From Jaapia argillacea MUCL 33604 (Eukaryota > Basidiomycota > Agaricomycetes > Jaapiales > Jaapiaceae): a stretch of 64,000 nucleotides of DNA. Position 1 is the first letter of the stretch. Each line of letters starts with the position of its first letter. Made by a program: the position numbers and the translations under genes. Of this stretch, positions 1 to 15,414 are shown one piece after another. The notes under the pieces are model-generated. The model was not told the DNA's origin. It saw nothing but the letters and a program-made list of their open reading frames with translations, and did no database searches. The stretch covers positions 1 to 64,000 of the forward strand of contig KL197717.1 in the NCBI GenBank assembly GCA_000697665.1, given 5' to 3'.

Positions 1-894
1 ATCCATCTCATTGAGTTTGTGTAAATTATTGTACTCGTAGTTCTCGTTATTCATCACTCTGTTTTCTCGTCTTCTCTTATGCGATTACATTGAGTCTGAA
101 GCTCAAGATGCCACACCCTTCAGACAACCTACTTATCCAAAGTTTGGCTACCTGAAACTACAACCCTCCACGAATATGATTCCTCTGTTGCTCTACATCA
201 TCTACTGCCCTACTGGCCAACAGTCCTACCTATCCTTGAAGGAGAACCAACAGACGCTACAAGAACCTACGAAATTGTCCTTTTTCCAATTCAGCCTACA
301 AATCCGGGACTATCCAACGTGCCTCGCTGACCGATGTCAACCAACATCGACCTAGGTTACATCCCTTTTTTTTCCAGATGCTCGAGCCCACTTCTGACAC
401 TTCCCCTCGACGATGTCGGTTTTGCGGGTATCGCTCGGAGGCTCAGTCTTAACCGAGATTCTGATGCCGATGCGTATGTCGACATCGTAGCTGAAGGCGA
501 AGATGAAACCGCAACAGTATATCGGTTTGCCGTTACGCCAATCAGGGGGAAATACCGGGAGAATGCTCCAACCTACTTACCGGTCTCCCTCGGTGTATCC
601 ACCTTCGAGTCGTTGACCTCCCTGTTCGACGTGCTGGCAAAACCACTTCCCGCAGATCAAGCCCTGTTTGTATGGGATGATATGGGTGACGTATGTGCCA
701 GTATTACATCCATGGAGTCCCATCACGAAGAGCACCTGTGCACCCATCCTTCGATTTCCTTATGGACGTACAAACTTCACATCGAAATCAACGCCTGTAT
801 TGATTTCTGCGAATCTCTCGGGAGGCTCTGCGTCATCACTCAGGATGACGAAGTTCGCGTCATGGATTTCGTAGCCTGCCCTCCATCTCGTTGA
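1..894 (+). CDS. F-box-family protein, C-terminal part (gene A, partial at left edge)
   Basis: This is the last part of a member of the F-box family found again at 6.8-12.3 kb. An open frame at about 94-329 (reading ...LHHLLPYWPTVLP... and ...YEIVLFPIQP...) is followed by an intron ending in a T-rich tract plus CAG near 378, and a last exon to the stop at 892-894. The last exon has the family landmarks: LLTLPLDD, FVWDDMGDVCAS and the tail EVRVMDFVACPP. These match LLSVPLSDF, MIWDNFPQIYAC and EVRVMDYVRPR in gene B. The N-terminal F-box would lie left of the window, so only partial status can be stated. The family role is inferred from the F-box in its relatives: substrate choice for an SCF ubiquitin ligase. 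A degenerate rather than merely truncated copy cannot be excluded. Confidence 0.6.
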
Positions 895-2080
895 CGGTAC
901 GTGCCCTCCGCATTGAAACATTTCGAAGCCCCGATCATTTGCACAAGTCATGTCTTTACCGGTTATGTTGTACGTCCTCAGTTAACCGAAGCTTACTGAC
1001 CTGAAGTAATAATGGGCGTGGTTTGAGCCTTGATATATGTGAAGCCTCGCTTTCGAGTTCGTCAAAACGACGGCACTCCCATCGAAGCTTCGTGCCAATT
1101 GTACAAGGACCAGTGAGGCCAATTCATTGGGATAGGTCACGCTGCTCCTTGAAATGCGTCTTACTCTACGGTCTGTGCTTTGCCGGCTCTGCGGACAAGT
1201 TGAAGAGCATCCATAGATATCAACGTCGCACCCCCACCTCTCAGTTCCAATGGCGCTGTCATGTTCCACCTTGTAAGCATAACGAACGACTCCGCCGTAC
1301 TTTCCGCACATTCTAGAAAGATCTAACCAAGGTGGAGGGGCTCCGAAGTCCCCTTGAAGCACACCCAGGAACATTCGAGCAACGTCTCCCCTCGTCAGAT
1401 GATAGTAAATAAGTTACAGTGCATCATACGATCTCACGACTACGTCCAAAGCGTTGTACACCTTCGAGCTGGTTCGAGAATGTTCCCCAGTGTAACGACA
1501 CGTCAGGTCGCGACGCCCCCTCTCCGGGGTACCGAAGATCCCAGACAAGGTTTCGCAGTTCTCTCGTCCACCTAGACGTCTCGGATAGCACAAGTAGACA
1601 GGACGTCGAGCGGCATCCTTGGCTCGCTGCGGTATACTACCAGCAAGCATACTGCGGAGTTTCGAAGTCGAGTGTTGAGATAAACGGGACGACCGCCCAT
1701 GTCGCTCTTCCACGAAGGTCACAAAGGCTGTTCTTGGGGTCTCCGCAGCTGACTTTCCGACCCACTTGCTTCCCTATATATACAAGGAAGGCTAGACGCT
1801 TGGTTGGGCGCGTCCCATCATTGTCTTGCCCATCATCCACTTTAAGAGATCATTATAACTCACCTTCGACCATTAGCCCTCGCGTGTTTCTTCGTGTCCT
1901 GGATTTGCGCCCATTAGCGTTGAGTGCCGGTACCCTGCATCGACTGCACAGCATCTCGCCATTCACGTCCACGACATTCTACATCGCGAACAATTAGTGA
2001 TTACCTTGGCTGATTCGAGTGACTTTTCACCGTACCTCTTTGATGGATAACCCTCATCCTCGGATATGTAGCAAAGCAAT
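895..2080. other. No supported gene
   Basis: Overlapping open frames of 70-190 codons occur on both strands, but none shows a recognisable domain or a convincing chain of exons. The best - strand frame (1374-982) has a stretch reading ARSFDGSAVVLTNSKARL that could belong to a real protein, but I could not connect it to anything. A decayed relative of the neighbouring F-box genes is possible but unproven. Confidence 0.4.
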
Positions 2081-2976
2081 ATGTTCCCTCAAGATGTCTC
2101 GTATGGTGACATAGATATGGGGGACGACTTCGATTTCTTGGACTCGCTGGACGACATTGTTATTCCTCCACCATTCGAAGAATTCGCCGCAGGGTAAGTC
2201 AACGAGTGTTACGATGACCGCGCAGATTTGTGCTGATATGCGCCATGGCACCAGACCCATTCCCCAGTTACTCCTGCCCTCTCAAAATGACGACACTCCC
2301 ACATCTGCTACCTTTTCGCTGCCCACACCTCATCATGTTCCCATTAACAACCTGCCGATGCTGCCGACGTAAGTATGGACATTGAGGCATGTTTCTCGTT
2401 GGTGCTGACGTCCAGCGTAGGATGTCGTTACCGGACGATAACGTGGCTGATGTGGGGGCGATTCTCGATTGGCTCTGCTCTAACGAGAGCCTGCCGATCC
2501 CCGCAGCTCCTTTGATGAAGGACCTCGACTCATTCAGTCAAGAAGCGTCAAGTCGTCCAGGGAGCTTTGACTTCATCTTGAATGAATTAGAAAAATCATC
2601 GCTATTCTGGGGGTTGCAGGACGTCCCGGTTTCGTCGCATCCGGATTCCATTGAGACCTGGAGACACCAAGTTTTCGAGAGTACGGAAGCTTCTCCATTG
2701 GAGGCCAAGCCATCGACGCCGGGTCTGAAACGACGTCGCTCCGAAGTGAGTTTAGCCTGCGATGAGGGATCAGAGAACGTGGTCGATGAGTCGCGGACAC
2801 CATCTCCAAAACGACGTCGGATAGAGTTGCCTGATGATTTATGTTTAGTGGGGGATTCGGCATCTGGTCAGTGTTCGGTATGGGCGAACCTCGGGATTGC
2901 GCTGACTTTGTTATCAGGATCAGAACCCATCGAACGGCCATCAAATATCCCCAAGAATCGAGATTATTTGTTCTGA
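2081..2976 (+). CDS. Small acidic/serine-rich putative nuclear protein, three exons
   Basis: Exons 2081-2193, 2255-2368 and 2421-2976 join in frame (introns of 61 and 52 nt with GTAAGT donors) to give about 260 aa. The N-terminus is strongly acidic (MFPQDVSYGDIDMGDDFDFL), the middle is rich in Pro, Ser and Thr, and two basic clusters, LKRRRSE and SPKRRRIELP, look like nuclear localisation signals. A further in-frame segment, 2867-2917, begins GTCAGT and ends CAG, so it may be an optional 51-nt intron. I do not recognise the family. An acidic N-terminus with basic clusters would suit a transcriptional regulator, but no DNA-binding fold can be seen. It ends about 380 bp before SEC23 on the same strand. 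Confidence 0.6.
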
Positions 2977-3359
2977 GAACCAGATCCATCAGGAGGACCA
3001 TTCAGGTTTCGTTTTTTACGACCTTGACGCACCATGTAGTGTATACACCTCCCCCCTCCATCACGCACCCCGACTTCGATAGAAGGTTGTAAAGTAACGT
3101 GTAATATCATTTATTGTCCACCGCTCTCAAGGCGAACGAGTCGGTAGCGATGTGCAACGTGTTGCAGTGACGCTAGCAGTGAGGTGGAGGGAAAGAAAGA
3201 AATTCATATTTGGCTCTGTTTTGTTCTTACGTGCCATCGACGTGTACGACAGTGTCCAAGAGGACTCTATCCTCCTCGTCTTCCTCTTTATCAGTCCTTA
3301 TTTTCCTCGTCCTCACAGATAGCAATATCTCACCCTACGCTATCTGAGGTCTTTTCGCC

Positions 3360-6161
<2,802 letters not shown>

Positions 6162-6826
6162 GAACTCTCATCCCTAGAAGTACCTTTGAATGTCGCATTT
6201 GGACTCTTTGTTGCTATATGGATACGATTGCCGTTCACCGTCGCGAATTTCATCGTCGCAAAGGGCTCAGCTCCCTCCAAGATATCTCCGCAATATCCTG
6301 GTCGCGCTGCGACGTGCACTTGGGGGCGCACTCCCAAACCTAAGATGCATCTCTTTTGCGCCCATGGGTTGCAGCATTCGCCGGCAACAAAGGCCGACCC
6401 CAGTCCTAACAAGTTCTGTAGATGCTGTTAAAGCGAGGTTGTCACCGTTCAATTCCCCGTTTGCTCATGACGAGGAGAATCTGCCCCTCCATCCCCCTCA
6501 ATGGATATAGTCCACTCTCCTAAGCGCTCAGCCGCGATACATCCCTCGACCCTCCATGGGCTCTGGCACATTGGAGGGGCGTTCGTCGCCAACTTCATCC
6601 GAATAGCATACCACTATGAATTGACAGATCCACTCCAAATACATCTTCCACCGCGAACGATAGTTTTATGTGCGTACACACGGTGTTGATACAAACAGTT
6701 TTTCGGTGGTGCTTGAGACGGTGAAAGATCAACCTAATCGCCATATCCATATCCATGGGTGGCTCTGCGAGACCTCCGCGAGCATGCCAGTTGACCATCC
6801 TATATTGGGTGAACCATCCCCAAATG
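6162..6826. other. Intergenic region, no supported gene
   Basis: This lies between the converging ends of SEC23 and the - strand F-box gene B. Short open frames on both strands (for example 6412-6059 on -) have no recognisable domain, and the first overlaps the last SEC23 exon. It presumably holds the 3' UTRs of both genes. Confidence 0.4.
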
Positions 6827-8410
6827 TCAAACATGCCGAGGCCGAACGTAGTCCATCACGCGAACTTCTCTGCTCCCTGTGAGGAGACACATTCGCCCCG
6901 ACGTCGGGCAGAAATCAAAAGGGGTCGCCATTTCACCATCACCTTCAGAGTATAGCATGACGGATTTCGCAGGTACTTCGTCTTCTGCGCAAATGGTCGA
7001 CAGGCAAGCATAGATCTGTGGGAAGTTATCCCAGATCATAAGAACATGCCCACCAGCGAAGCGGTAGAAGGAGGCGTTGTGAGGGGAAAGCATCTGTATC
7101 ACTGGCTGTTTCCCTAAAAATATGGGAACACAAACAGGCATATTTCGCTCCGGATACTCTGGCAGGAGTTTGAGGGTGAAGCGTGCGACACTACCGTGGT
7201 TTGGGCCCTCTCCAGAAACGTCCAGGAAGACTTCTTCTATCATGCCAGGATGGATCCTGCTACTCCAAACTCGACCGTCTAGAAAGTCGCTCAGTGGGAC
7301 GGATAACAGTTCTGGGCTACCTCGCGAGGGAAAGGAGCGCCCTTGATGCGCGGAGAGAGAGAGGGAATGCGGTATATGGTGAGTGACCATGCGTCGCTGT
7401 CGACTATGAGCACATTTTTTCGGACGCAGATGATCTTAGAAAATCACGAGGTCTCAACACTTATGACCGTTACATCGAAGATAAGTATGCTGACCTTTTG
7501 ACAGTTTCCCCCAAACAAGATCTCTCCACAGGAGTCGTCTCGGAAGTTCCAAAAAAAAATTCGGTTGCTGATCGCCCAGGCGGCGAGTTCGTTCGATAGA
7601 CACATAGCATCGACAACCCCTTCGATGCGTTCCGAACACCGTCCGATGTGAAGAAACCCCGGAGTAGGGGAGAGTGGATGCATTGAATACATGTCGAAGT
7701 GGAAATTTCTTCGCATCGTTAGACCTGGGAGTGTGATGTAGAAGGTAGGGCTTACTCGTCATCCTCAGAATGAAAGAAAAGCAAAAAACCAGAACTGTCA
7801 TCCATTACGTGTGTGAGTGGCTGAATCTCTGTGGAATCCGTTAAGACGAGTCTTTCTTGGACCCGGAGATACGCTAGCGGCTGGTGCGGAAGTATGCTGG
7901 ATGGGTTGTAGCCCAAGTCCCAAAGTTCAATTATGCTATTATTTGTGGCTGTGACCATGAAACGGCCTCCAGGCAGCAGTTTCAGGGACTCGAAGGATCC
8001 TAACATCGCAGGATCCCATTTTGATATGTGAGGATGGTGCCGTTCCAAAATCCGAGTTGCGTCAGGTTGCCATGTGGAATATCCTCGGTCTATTCTGGAC
8101 TTGATACGAGCCAAAAATCGCTCAGGTAGCGTGACGAAGTGTTCAAGGAGAGCCAAAGACAGTTCCGCCATTGGAAATGTGGACAGCAGCACACCATTCC
8201 GGGACAGCCTACGGCGGAGGAGGGTCATCCAGAGGGTCCGTTCGCGAGTCGACATGGATATCGACTTGCAACACTGAGATATGACTCATAAACCTTGTTG
8301 TCTGCAAATCTGATGTCGAAACTCACCTGACGCAAAGATACTACGTCTTCGACATCGAGAAATGTTTGAATGTGGATCAAAGTATCAAAGGGGATACTGG
8401 ATAAGTTCAT
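6827..8410 (-). CDS. F-box protein of the local array (gene B)
   Basis: Translation starts at 8410 (MNLSSIPFDTLIHIQTFLDV) with a short F-box-like first exon, ...DVEDVVSLRQ, ending at 8327 before a GTGAGT donor. Exon 2 begins at 8273 with CCKSISMSTRER, the usual end of the F-box. Then come the family blocks: ERFLARIKSRIDRG, KLLPGGRFMVT, IIELWDLGYNPSS, SGFLLFF, AWAISNRIFFWNFRDDS, then FMIWDNFPQIYAC-type and EVRVMDYVRPR at the C-terminus. At least three introns are needed (near 8300, 7750 and 7400-7450). The IELWDLG and FFWNFR blocks resemble degenerate WD-type beta strands, so a propeller after the F-box is likely. The expected role is substrate recognition in an SCF ubiquitin ligase. It is divergent from gene C, with only 179 bp between the starts. 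Confidence 0.75.
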
Positions 8411-8589
8411 ATTCGATAGATCAAGTGCTACAGTTTTCCAGTGCTTATAAAAAATCCAGCATGGAATTGGAGAGCTGAGGGTGAGGCCAGAGGGGCAATT
8501 CTTGAACTTGAAGGCGAAAACTTGGTGTGTGTGCCCACAGCCGTAACGCTCCGTAACGCTGTTCTTATAACTGTGACATGTCCTAGCCC
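8411..8589. promoter_or_regulatory. Shared divergent promoter region of F-box genes B and C
   Basis: The 179 bp between the two oppositely oriented start codons must contain both core promoters. No clear TATA element was recognised. The short spacing suggests that the sister genes may be co-expressed. Confidence 0.4.
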
Positions 8590-10215
8590 ATGCCATCCAA
8601 CCATGGCTACCTTATCTGTTTGGATGTTCACATCCGCATCCTAACATACTTGGATCCCCACGATATACTCAGTCTTCGTAGGGTGAGCGTTCTGATGCTA
8701 TAAGCCTACCTTCCTCCCTCAAACACGAATTAGTGCTGTCGATCACTCCACGGGGCAAGCGTGGAGAAAATCGTCTGGGTTGCTGCCTTCCTCCGCGTCT
8801 CATCCAAGCTCGAAACACCCGTGCCCGAAAAATTATCATTTATCACCTTTTCGCAAGCAGAATTGGAGCGTATTGCGACATCTCCCCACAAATTCATCTC
8901 CCGAATCAGGCGAGCAGTTGTTCAAGGGCGCACTTCCGTGGACCCCGCCGTGACGCGATATCTAACACGCTCCCCACTGCTAGAGCCTCGTCATTTTCAT
9001 CGACTGAAATTGGTTGCTGGAGGGCGTTTTCTGGACACCTCCAGTGAAGATGGCTTGTTGGAACTTTGGGACCTTGGCTACCTTCCATCCACCTCGCTCC
9101 CCCTGCACCCTGTGGCTTCGACTACTGTGGCAGGCATCGCTAGTTTTGACGATTCCCTCCTCGTCGATGCCCGCGAAGATGATTCTGGATTCACCGTCCT
9201 GTTTATTTCTTCGAACCAGTGAGCGAACCTCTCGTCAGCACTTAGCTACCCTCCATCTCACCCATTACTGCTTACTCTTCAGAATGACCCACAAATTTAC
9301 AGTCTTCGCTGTTGAACCCACTGTCCCTACTCCAAAGTTCGAGCCCATTGCGACGCGTGAAACGAGTGCGTTTCCGATTGGACCTTTCTCCCTCTCCGAC
9401 TTAGTTGTTGGATGGATTGAGCAGGGAAGGGTGGTCCATTTCTGGGATGTTCGACAAGATCTTCACTTCCACGAAGCGTCGCGGTGTTGTTTCCCGGATA
9501 AGGTCGGTCTTCCAGGTGGCGGTTCTAAGGTAGCTTAGACGGCGAACTCAAATTTGCATACTTTCTGAAGATCATCCCAGTCGACAACCAATTATTAATC
9601 TTCGAGCGTTACAAGCGACGGGTCCACATTCATCAAATTCCAAAGATCTATTCCCATCGCCGGGGAGGTCGTAACAATCTCGGACCAGAGGAAGGTCGAT
9701 CATCGCCAGCTTTCACCCAAACCCACGATTTTTCAACCAAGATAGTCAACAGCATTCATGATGCTGTAGTACTCAAGGACAATAACCATCTATATCTGGG
9801 TCTCTTTGCTGGCGATCAATCACTTTGCCAATTTTCGCTCCAGCCCTCTGATCGTTCAGCAGCTGGTTCGAAAAGGTGGCGTGTCATACCCGCACTCTTT
9901 GGGAAGTCTTTCCTGAAGAACAACAAGAGTGCCAACTCCCGCAACGCCCTTCAAGCTCGGAGCAGCTCAACATTCAGCGATCACGAGATTTTGCTCGTCT
10001 GGAAGGATTTCACATTTGGAATGTATGCGGCGTTGCAGACGACCAGTCCAGGATACACCACTTCAGAAACTTTGGCAGTTCAGCTGACGAAATTCCCTCA
10101 GGGCGAGGAGTACGAGACTCGGTTTGATTGGTCTCCTCTGCTTGCGCGACTGGTCCACCTTTCACCTCATGGGGTGCTACAAGTCTTGGATTTCGTCCAT
10201 CCACCGGCTTCTTAG
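8590..10215 (+). CDS. F-box protein of the local array (gene C)
   Basis: The start at 8590 gives MPSNHGYLICLDVHIRILTY, running into DPHDILSLRR, with a GTGAGC donor at 8683. Exon 2 at 8734 begins CCRSLHGAS, completing the F-box. The family blocks follow in order: ELERIATSPHKFISRIRRAV, LVAGGRFLDT, LLELWDLGYLPSTSLP, SGFTVLF, then after an intron near 9222-9290 VVGWIEQGRVVHFWDVRQD. After another intron near 9500-9550 come IIPVDNQLLIFERYKRRVHI, LLVWKDFTFGMYAALQT and the ending FDWSPLLARLVHLSP...VLDFVHPP. Length is about 490-500 aa. The order matches genes B and D, so the family is real even though I cannot attach a published name to the C-terminal region. Likely an SCF substrate receptor. Confidence 0.8.
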
Positions 10216-10605
10216 CATCTGTATTTTGCTTTTTACCTCCATTATCCATCTCTCCAGAAATCCCCCTCGCCTCTCGACACCTCGACACCGCCTATTCAGT
10301 GAGCGGGTTGCGAAGGCCGATGGTTTGAAACGCGATGTATAACGAGCTGGTTAGATGTAGAGAGTAGTGGGTGAAGAGAGCGTTGGGCCATGGGAGTTGG
10401 AAATTCCGCCATTTCGATGTCAGATTAGTGTTGCAGAATGCCAATGACCTTGCCTCTTCTCCTGAAGCATAGGCCCCGTCACACCAAAGTGACGTGTGAC
10501 ATGTCGAGATTAATATTCTCTGACTCGGGGTCATTGTCTCAAATCCTTCCGTCCCTGCGTTCCAAGTCTGGTTTATTGTCCATCGGGTACACCTTCAAGT
10601 TGGAT

Positions 10606-12270
10606 ATGCTGTCAACGTTGTGTATCGACCTCCTCATCCGTATATTCTCTCACATGGACCCACAGGACATAATCAACATTCGTCAGGTGACGATGTCGGT
10701 ATTGTTCACCACCGCAGCTGCCTGATCTTTTTCCATTTGTTCAGTGTTGTAGATCCCTTCACGAAGCAAGTCTTCGGCGGATAGTTTGGATTGACGCTGT
10801 TCATCGTATCGCATGTGGATCAAAGGGAGTTGGGATGCGTTTTTCTACAGATAGGATGTCGATACACGAATTGGAACATGTCGCGACCGCCCCCCACCGA
10901 TTCATTTCCCGAATTCGACGAGCTTTGAAGAGAGGAGACAACTTCCTGCTGCCTATTTCCAACCGACATCTGAGCCGTGATACTCCATCTGGCGTACCGC
11001 CGGCTAGGTTGACGATGTTTCGGCTCCTTCCTGGTGGCCAATTTTTGATTACCACCGGTTCTGACTGCAAGTTGGAGCTTTGGGACCTTCGATTCGCACC
11101 CAATGCTTTGATCCCTCCTTTACCAATTGCATCCATTGTTGTCCCAAATTTCCTGCCGGAAGGTGACGAAGATTCGCGGTTGATCATACAATCTGTTGAA
11201 GATGGTTCGGGTTTCTACGTCTTGGTAGTCGCAGCTCTCGAAACGCCGAGCGGTGATGAATGGTGGGACGTCTCGTCTCGATCAGCTCATTCTACCCACC
11301 TAACAAGAATGTGCTCTTCGTCGATACTGCAGTGATGTCCAAATCACACTCTTGGTCATCAATCCTTGCCTTCTCACACCCCGATTCGAAGTTATTGCCA
11401 CACATAAGATGCAGCAAGCTTGGCTCCCTCGTGCTTTTTTCGCAAACGGCATCATCGGATGGCCTGGTTACCGTTGTATTCATTGGTGGGATTTTCGTCG
11501 ATGTTTGCATTGGACTTTCGAGTTGGATGAAAGTCCTGATAAGGTTTGTCCCATCCCCGCCTCAAACCGCTCCATCGATAAATCTTTGTCTTCCTTGCCA
11601 TCAAAAGTTCATCTGTATCGACAACCATGTTCTCGCTGTGGATACTACTACCCGGGCGAAGGTCTCCGTTCATCATATCTCAGACCTTGGCGTGGGCGTG
11701 GGCGGACCTACACGAAATGGTTCAATGATCCAGAAATACGACGTTTTTCAGATAGTGTCCGACTACACCCACACTTTACAATCCGAGGGACCTGATTGCC
11801 CTTATCTTGACTTCATCACACTAAATGGGCCGCAGGACATCTATCGCTTTTTCGTGGCATCTCCGTCTGTCACTACCGATGGGGTGACTGACGGCAGCGA
11901 AGCCGCATCACTCGCCCTCCTCGGGAATTTTCCTTTGGGAGATAAGGGCCTGGCATCTCACTGTGCGGATGTTCGGATCAGTTCGACCTTCTGCTCGCGC
12001 GACAAAGCCTTAGTTATCTGGTATAATTATGCGAAAGGGATATGTGTCGCACTGCCAACTTTGAGCGTAAGTAAGGGTAGGTATGAGGATGAGGGGGGAG
12101 AGCAAACGCAGAGCATACAGCTGTGGAGAGATCCAGGAGAAGATGATTACAAGAAGTACTTTGATTGGTCTCCCTCTTTGGGAAGGGTGGTATTGTTGAC
12201 TCCTGATGGCGAAGTTCAGATAGCGGATTTTGTCCCTCCAGCTTTGTCTGAATGTTGTCTGCACTCCTAA
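10606..12270 (+). CDS. F-box protein of the local array (gene D)
   Basis: Exon 1 (10606-10686) encodes MLSTLCIDLLIRIFSHMDPQ then DIINIRQ. Exon 2 starts at 10745 with CCRSLHEASLRRIVW, the conserved end of the F-box. Next come ELEHVATAPHRFISRIRRAL, RLLPGGQFLITTGSD, KLELWDLRFAPNALIP and SGFYVLVVAA. An intron ends near 11333, and then DVQITLLVINP and IIGWPGYRCIHWWDFRR follow. A further intron near 11540-11610 leads to the last exon with KFICIDNHVLAVDTTTRAKV, ALVIWYNYAKGICVALPT and YFDWSPSLGRVVLLTP...VQIADFVPP. It is the most easily read member of the array. Same inferred role as genes B and C: adaptor of an SCF ubiquitin ligase with a degenerate repeat-type C-terminal domain. Confidence 0.8.
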
Positions 12271-13996
12271 TTCCTTGCATGGTCTGTTATTTTTTGATGA
12301 AGGGCATGTTATGGGGAATCGGATGGAAATCATGTTTGTCTCCTGTTACCCTTATGGCCAACTACCCTTCCCCCGGTCTGCTCCAGTTCAGGCTGACTCG
12401 ATAATTCGGGCTTTCCACTCGAGGATTAGATTCTAGCAATCCTTTCTATGAACGCATTGTCAAACCTTCGTACTACTGCCGTTATCGTCCGCGTCCCAGC
12501 TGGTGCATGCGTGAAGCCAACTGACGAGCTTAGCATTCGTTAGGCGAGGGAGTCTTATGACCCTGTTCGTTCCCGTTGTCGAATATCTCGAAACATTCTA
12601 CGCGCCAGCCCTTAGGCATCTTTGAATCCGTATAGACGAATGTTCGAACATTAGGGCCGAAGTTAAAGTGCAGGCAGCCAAGAGTGACTTCGGGAGGTAC
12701 GGTCGCAAACGCGGTTTCCATTGAAGGTGCTGCTTGAGGGTGCTGTGAGAGTATCGGTAAAGCCGAGAGGCGTAGAGTTCGAAGGCACCTGATGCAGATG
12801 GCGATTCAGCAGCCTCTAGAGCTATGAATGAAGGAGGACCGTCGAGGCTCGTAGGGACGTCGTCTGCTTTTGCTTGGCGCTTGCGCGCAGTGTCTGTCGA
12901 ATTTGTCCCTTCAGAGATCTGGCCCAGCGCGCGTTTCTTGTCCCGACTGGGTCTCCTGTGGTGAGGAATTTGAAGGCGCGTGTGCTGGACGGGAGAGGGC
13001 ACAGTATCAGGACCGGAGGTGGTGGTGTCGACGGGGAGGTGTGAGAGAATAGATGAGTTGGCAATATCGGTTTCGAGGGGTAGGGGGGGGGGGGTATCTC
13101 ATGCATGAGGCGTCTCGCATAGATCTGTGAAGACGTCCTTTAACAGGCAGTGCTGGCGAGATTTCGGTGTCCAATCGGTGCCAGAGCCGAGATAAGATAA
13201 TATAACTTAAAGACGAACGAGTCCATTTCACAGTGAAGATGCATATGCATTCCGTTGGGTGGTTGTGAGGAGCGACGCTCGATCTCTTGCACAAGTCCAG
13301 CACGTGGTTGTTGTTGATTGTGATGACTGCGGAGTAAATGCGTAATTTCCGGAAATGGTAGCCAACCTTCCTATTTCAGAGACGTCGGATTTTCGGGCGG
13401 ACGATGTTGCAGCATTCAGAGCACCTCCTTGCAAGTATCTTACGCAGTCCAGCCAAGACGGACGTGCACTGATTGCATGGGCTTGGCGCGAACATGAAGG
13501 ACTTCACGCTGCGGGCTCAGTCGACCTGGACAAGTTCTGCGAGAAATTTCCGAAGCGATTTTCATCATAGCGCACGAGGGACCATCGAGGGTTGCCTACG
13601 TTGCGTAGTCGCCTAACCTTCCATGAACACAAGAGACGACTGAACAAGACATCTCGTCCTCGGTTCGATAAGCAAGGTGTGACTCGATTTCACCTCTACC
13701 TACTGATTGACATGTAATTTGGGTACTAGTGACTAGCATTGCCAAATCGTAAAGTAACCTACTGGATCGTTCAAGATACACAGCCACGGATGGATTTTCT
13801 TGGCGCTCCTGGCGAGTCCTGATCGTCGCTTATGATCCGTTAGGCTACGCAAGTCTGCGCGCAAATCCTATCATCGACAAATGACTTTGCTTTCCGTCGA
13901 CTGGGATAGCAAGGCGATGTCCGTTCATCCGCCACCCAACACTATAAGGGTTACCAGGAAGGGATCAGGAGGACCAACACACCCACCCTAAGCGCC
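12271..13996. other. No supported gene
   Basis: A - strand frame at 13002-12598 reads RDKKRALGQI...TARKRQAKADD and could be a small basic protein, but no family, start or splicing can be supported. A run of about ten G residues lies near 13083-13094. The last few hundred bases presumably hold the promoter of the RTA1-like gene at 13,997. Confidence 0.35.
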
Positions 13997-15414
13997 ATGT
14001 CAAGCACGATCTCATCTGCAGGTGAAAACTTTCTAATCACTCCTAGACATCCTCGCATTCTGATCTCTCATCATAGCTGCCCAGCCCTCCCCTACCGGGA
14101 TGATCCATCCTCTCCGCAATCCCTACAACTACATTCCAACCGAATGGATATGCGTTCTCTTCGTCATCCTCTTCTCCCTCTCCACCCGTACGTATTCCAT
14201 CCACTTCACGCCCATCATCACTTCTAAACAATAGCGAAAGTCATCCATATAGCGCAAGCGACACGGTATCGTCTCTGGTGGTTGTTCCCTACAGCCATCT
14301 TGGCTGGTTTCGCAGAAGTTATTGGATGGTCAGGACGTCTGTGGTCAAGTCAAAATGTCTGGCTGCTTAATCCTTACCTTATGCAGTGAGTACCACATCT
14401 TATTTGCTTGTACGAGGCTCGAAAACACTTTACTATTAGAATCACCACGACCATCATCGCACCCACCCCACTCGTCGCAGCCAATTTTATCATACTGGGA
14501 AAGATCATCCGTCGTCTCGGATCACAATACAGCCGTCTCAGCCCAAAGTGGTGTAAGTCCACTCTCCGTTGTCGACTCTCTCAAACTCACGATTCGTGAG
14601 GCAGACATGATCGTTTTCTGCGGTTGTGCAAGTCGCCGGCTCTTCACATGTTGAGAATCGTGACTAACGTCCAATTGGCCATTCCAGGATCTCGTAGCCC
14701 TTATCGTCCAAGCTATCGGTGGCGCGTCAGCCTCACAAGCCGCCCATCAATACAGGAACGCTGATGCGGGAGGACATATTATGTTGGGAGGTATCGTTTT
14801 CCAGATGGGTACGTTTGACTGCCTCCTCGCTCTGTGCCTCCGTTTTCACGTTACTTTACTTATGTCCACGCATCTTGTTAGCTGCGATTACAGTCTACGT
14901 CGCCTGCGCCATAGAGTTCTTCTGGCGTTTCTACCACAACGAACCAGTCTGCAAAGTCTCGCCAACCCAAGTCCAGTCGAGTAGCCTAGACAGATTCTCC
15001 AGAGCTATGGCCATCGATAAGAACACTCGGCTCATGATCTTAGGTCTCGCGCTTAGCACGATTACTATTTTCATTCGGTGAGTGCCTCACGTTTGGTATA
15101 TGCTCTTTGATGGGTGAGTACTGATGGATGTTGCCGTAGATCTGTATATCGTACCGTCGAACTCTCGGATGGTTGGGGGGGTCGTATCATCGGTACTCAA
15201 GTGTATTTCAGTAAGTCTTATCATCCTCAAACTCCAATCACACAATGCAAAACAACCTTCCCGTGCAGATGTCCTCGATGGTGGGATGATAACCATCGCA
15301 ATGTACACCCTCAACTTACTCCACCCTGGCCGTCTCCTTACCCCATTTTCCTCCTCAACCCCCATTCCCGACGAGAAGAAAGACAAGATAGCTTCTATTG
15401 ATAGAGTTGTGTAG
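13997..15414 (+). CDS. RTA1-like seven-helix membrane protein, copy 1
   Basis: Nine exons (13997-14021, 14077-14187, 14241-14385, 14440-14552, 14605-14627, 14688-14808, 14882-15077, 15140-15210, 15269-15414) join to 316 aa. Landmarks are YIPTEWICVLFVILFSLSTL, ATRYRLWWLFPTAILAGFAE, IGWSGRLWSSQNVWLLNPYL, TTTIIAPTPLVAANFIILG, VQAIGGASASQAA, HIMLGGIVFQM, AIEFFWRFYHNEP and FRSVYRTVELSDGW-type residues before the last helix. RTA1-like proteins are plasma-membrane proteins linked to lipid translocation and resistance to toxic sterol or sphingolipid-directed compounds (Rta1, Rsb1). The intron after FCGC (14628-14687) has a GC donor, GCAAGT. A sister gene lies inverted at 61.7-63.1 kb. Confidence 0.88.
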
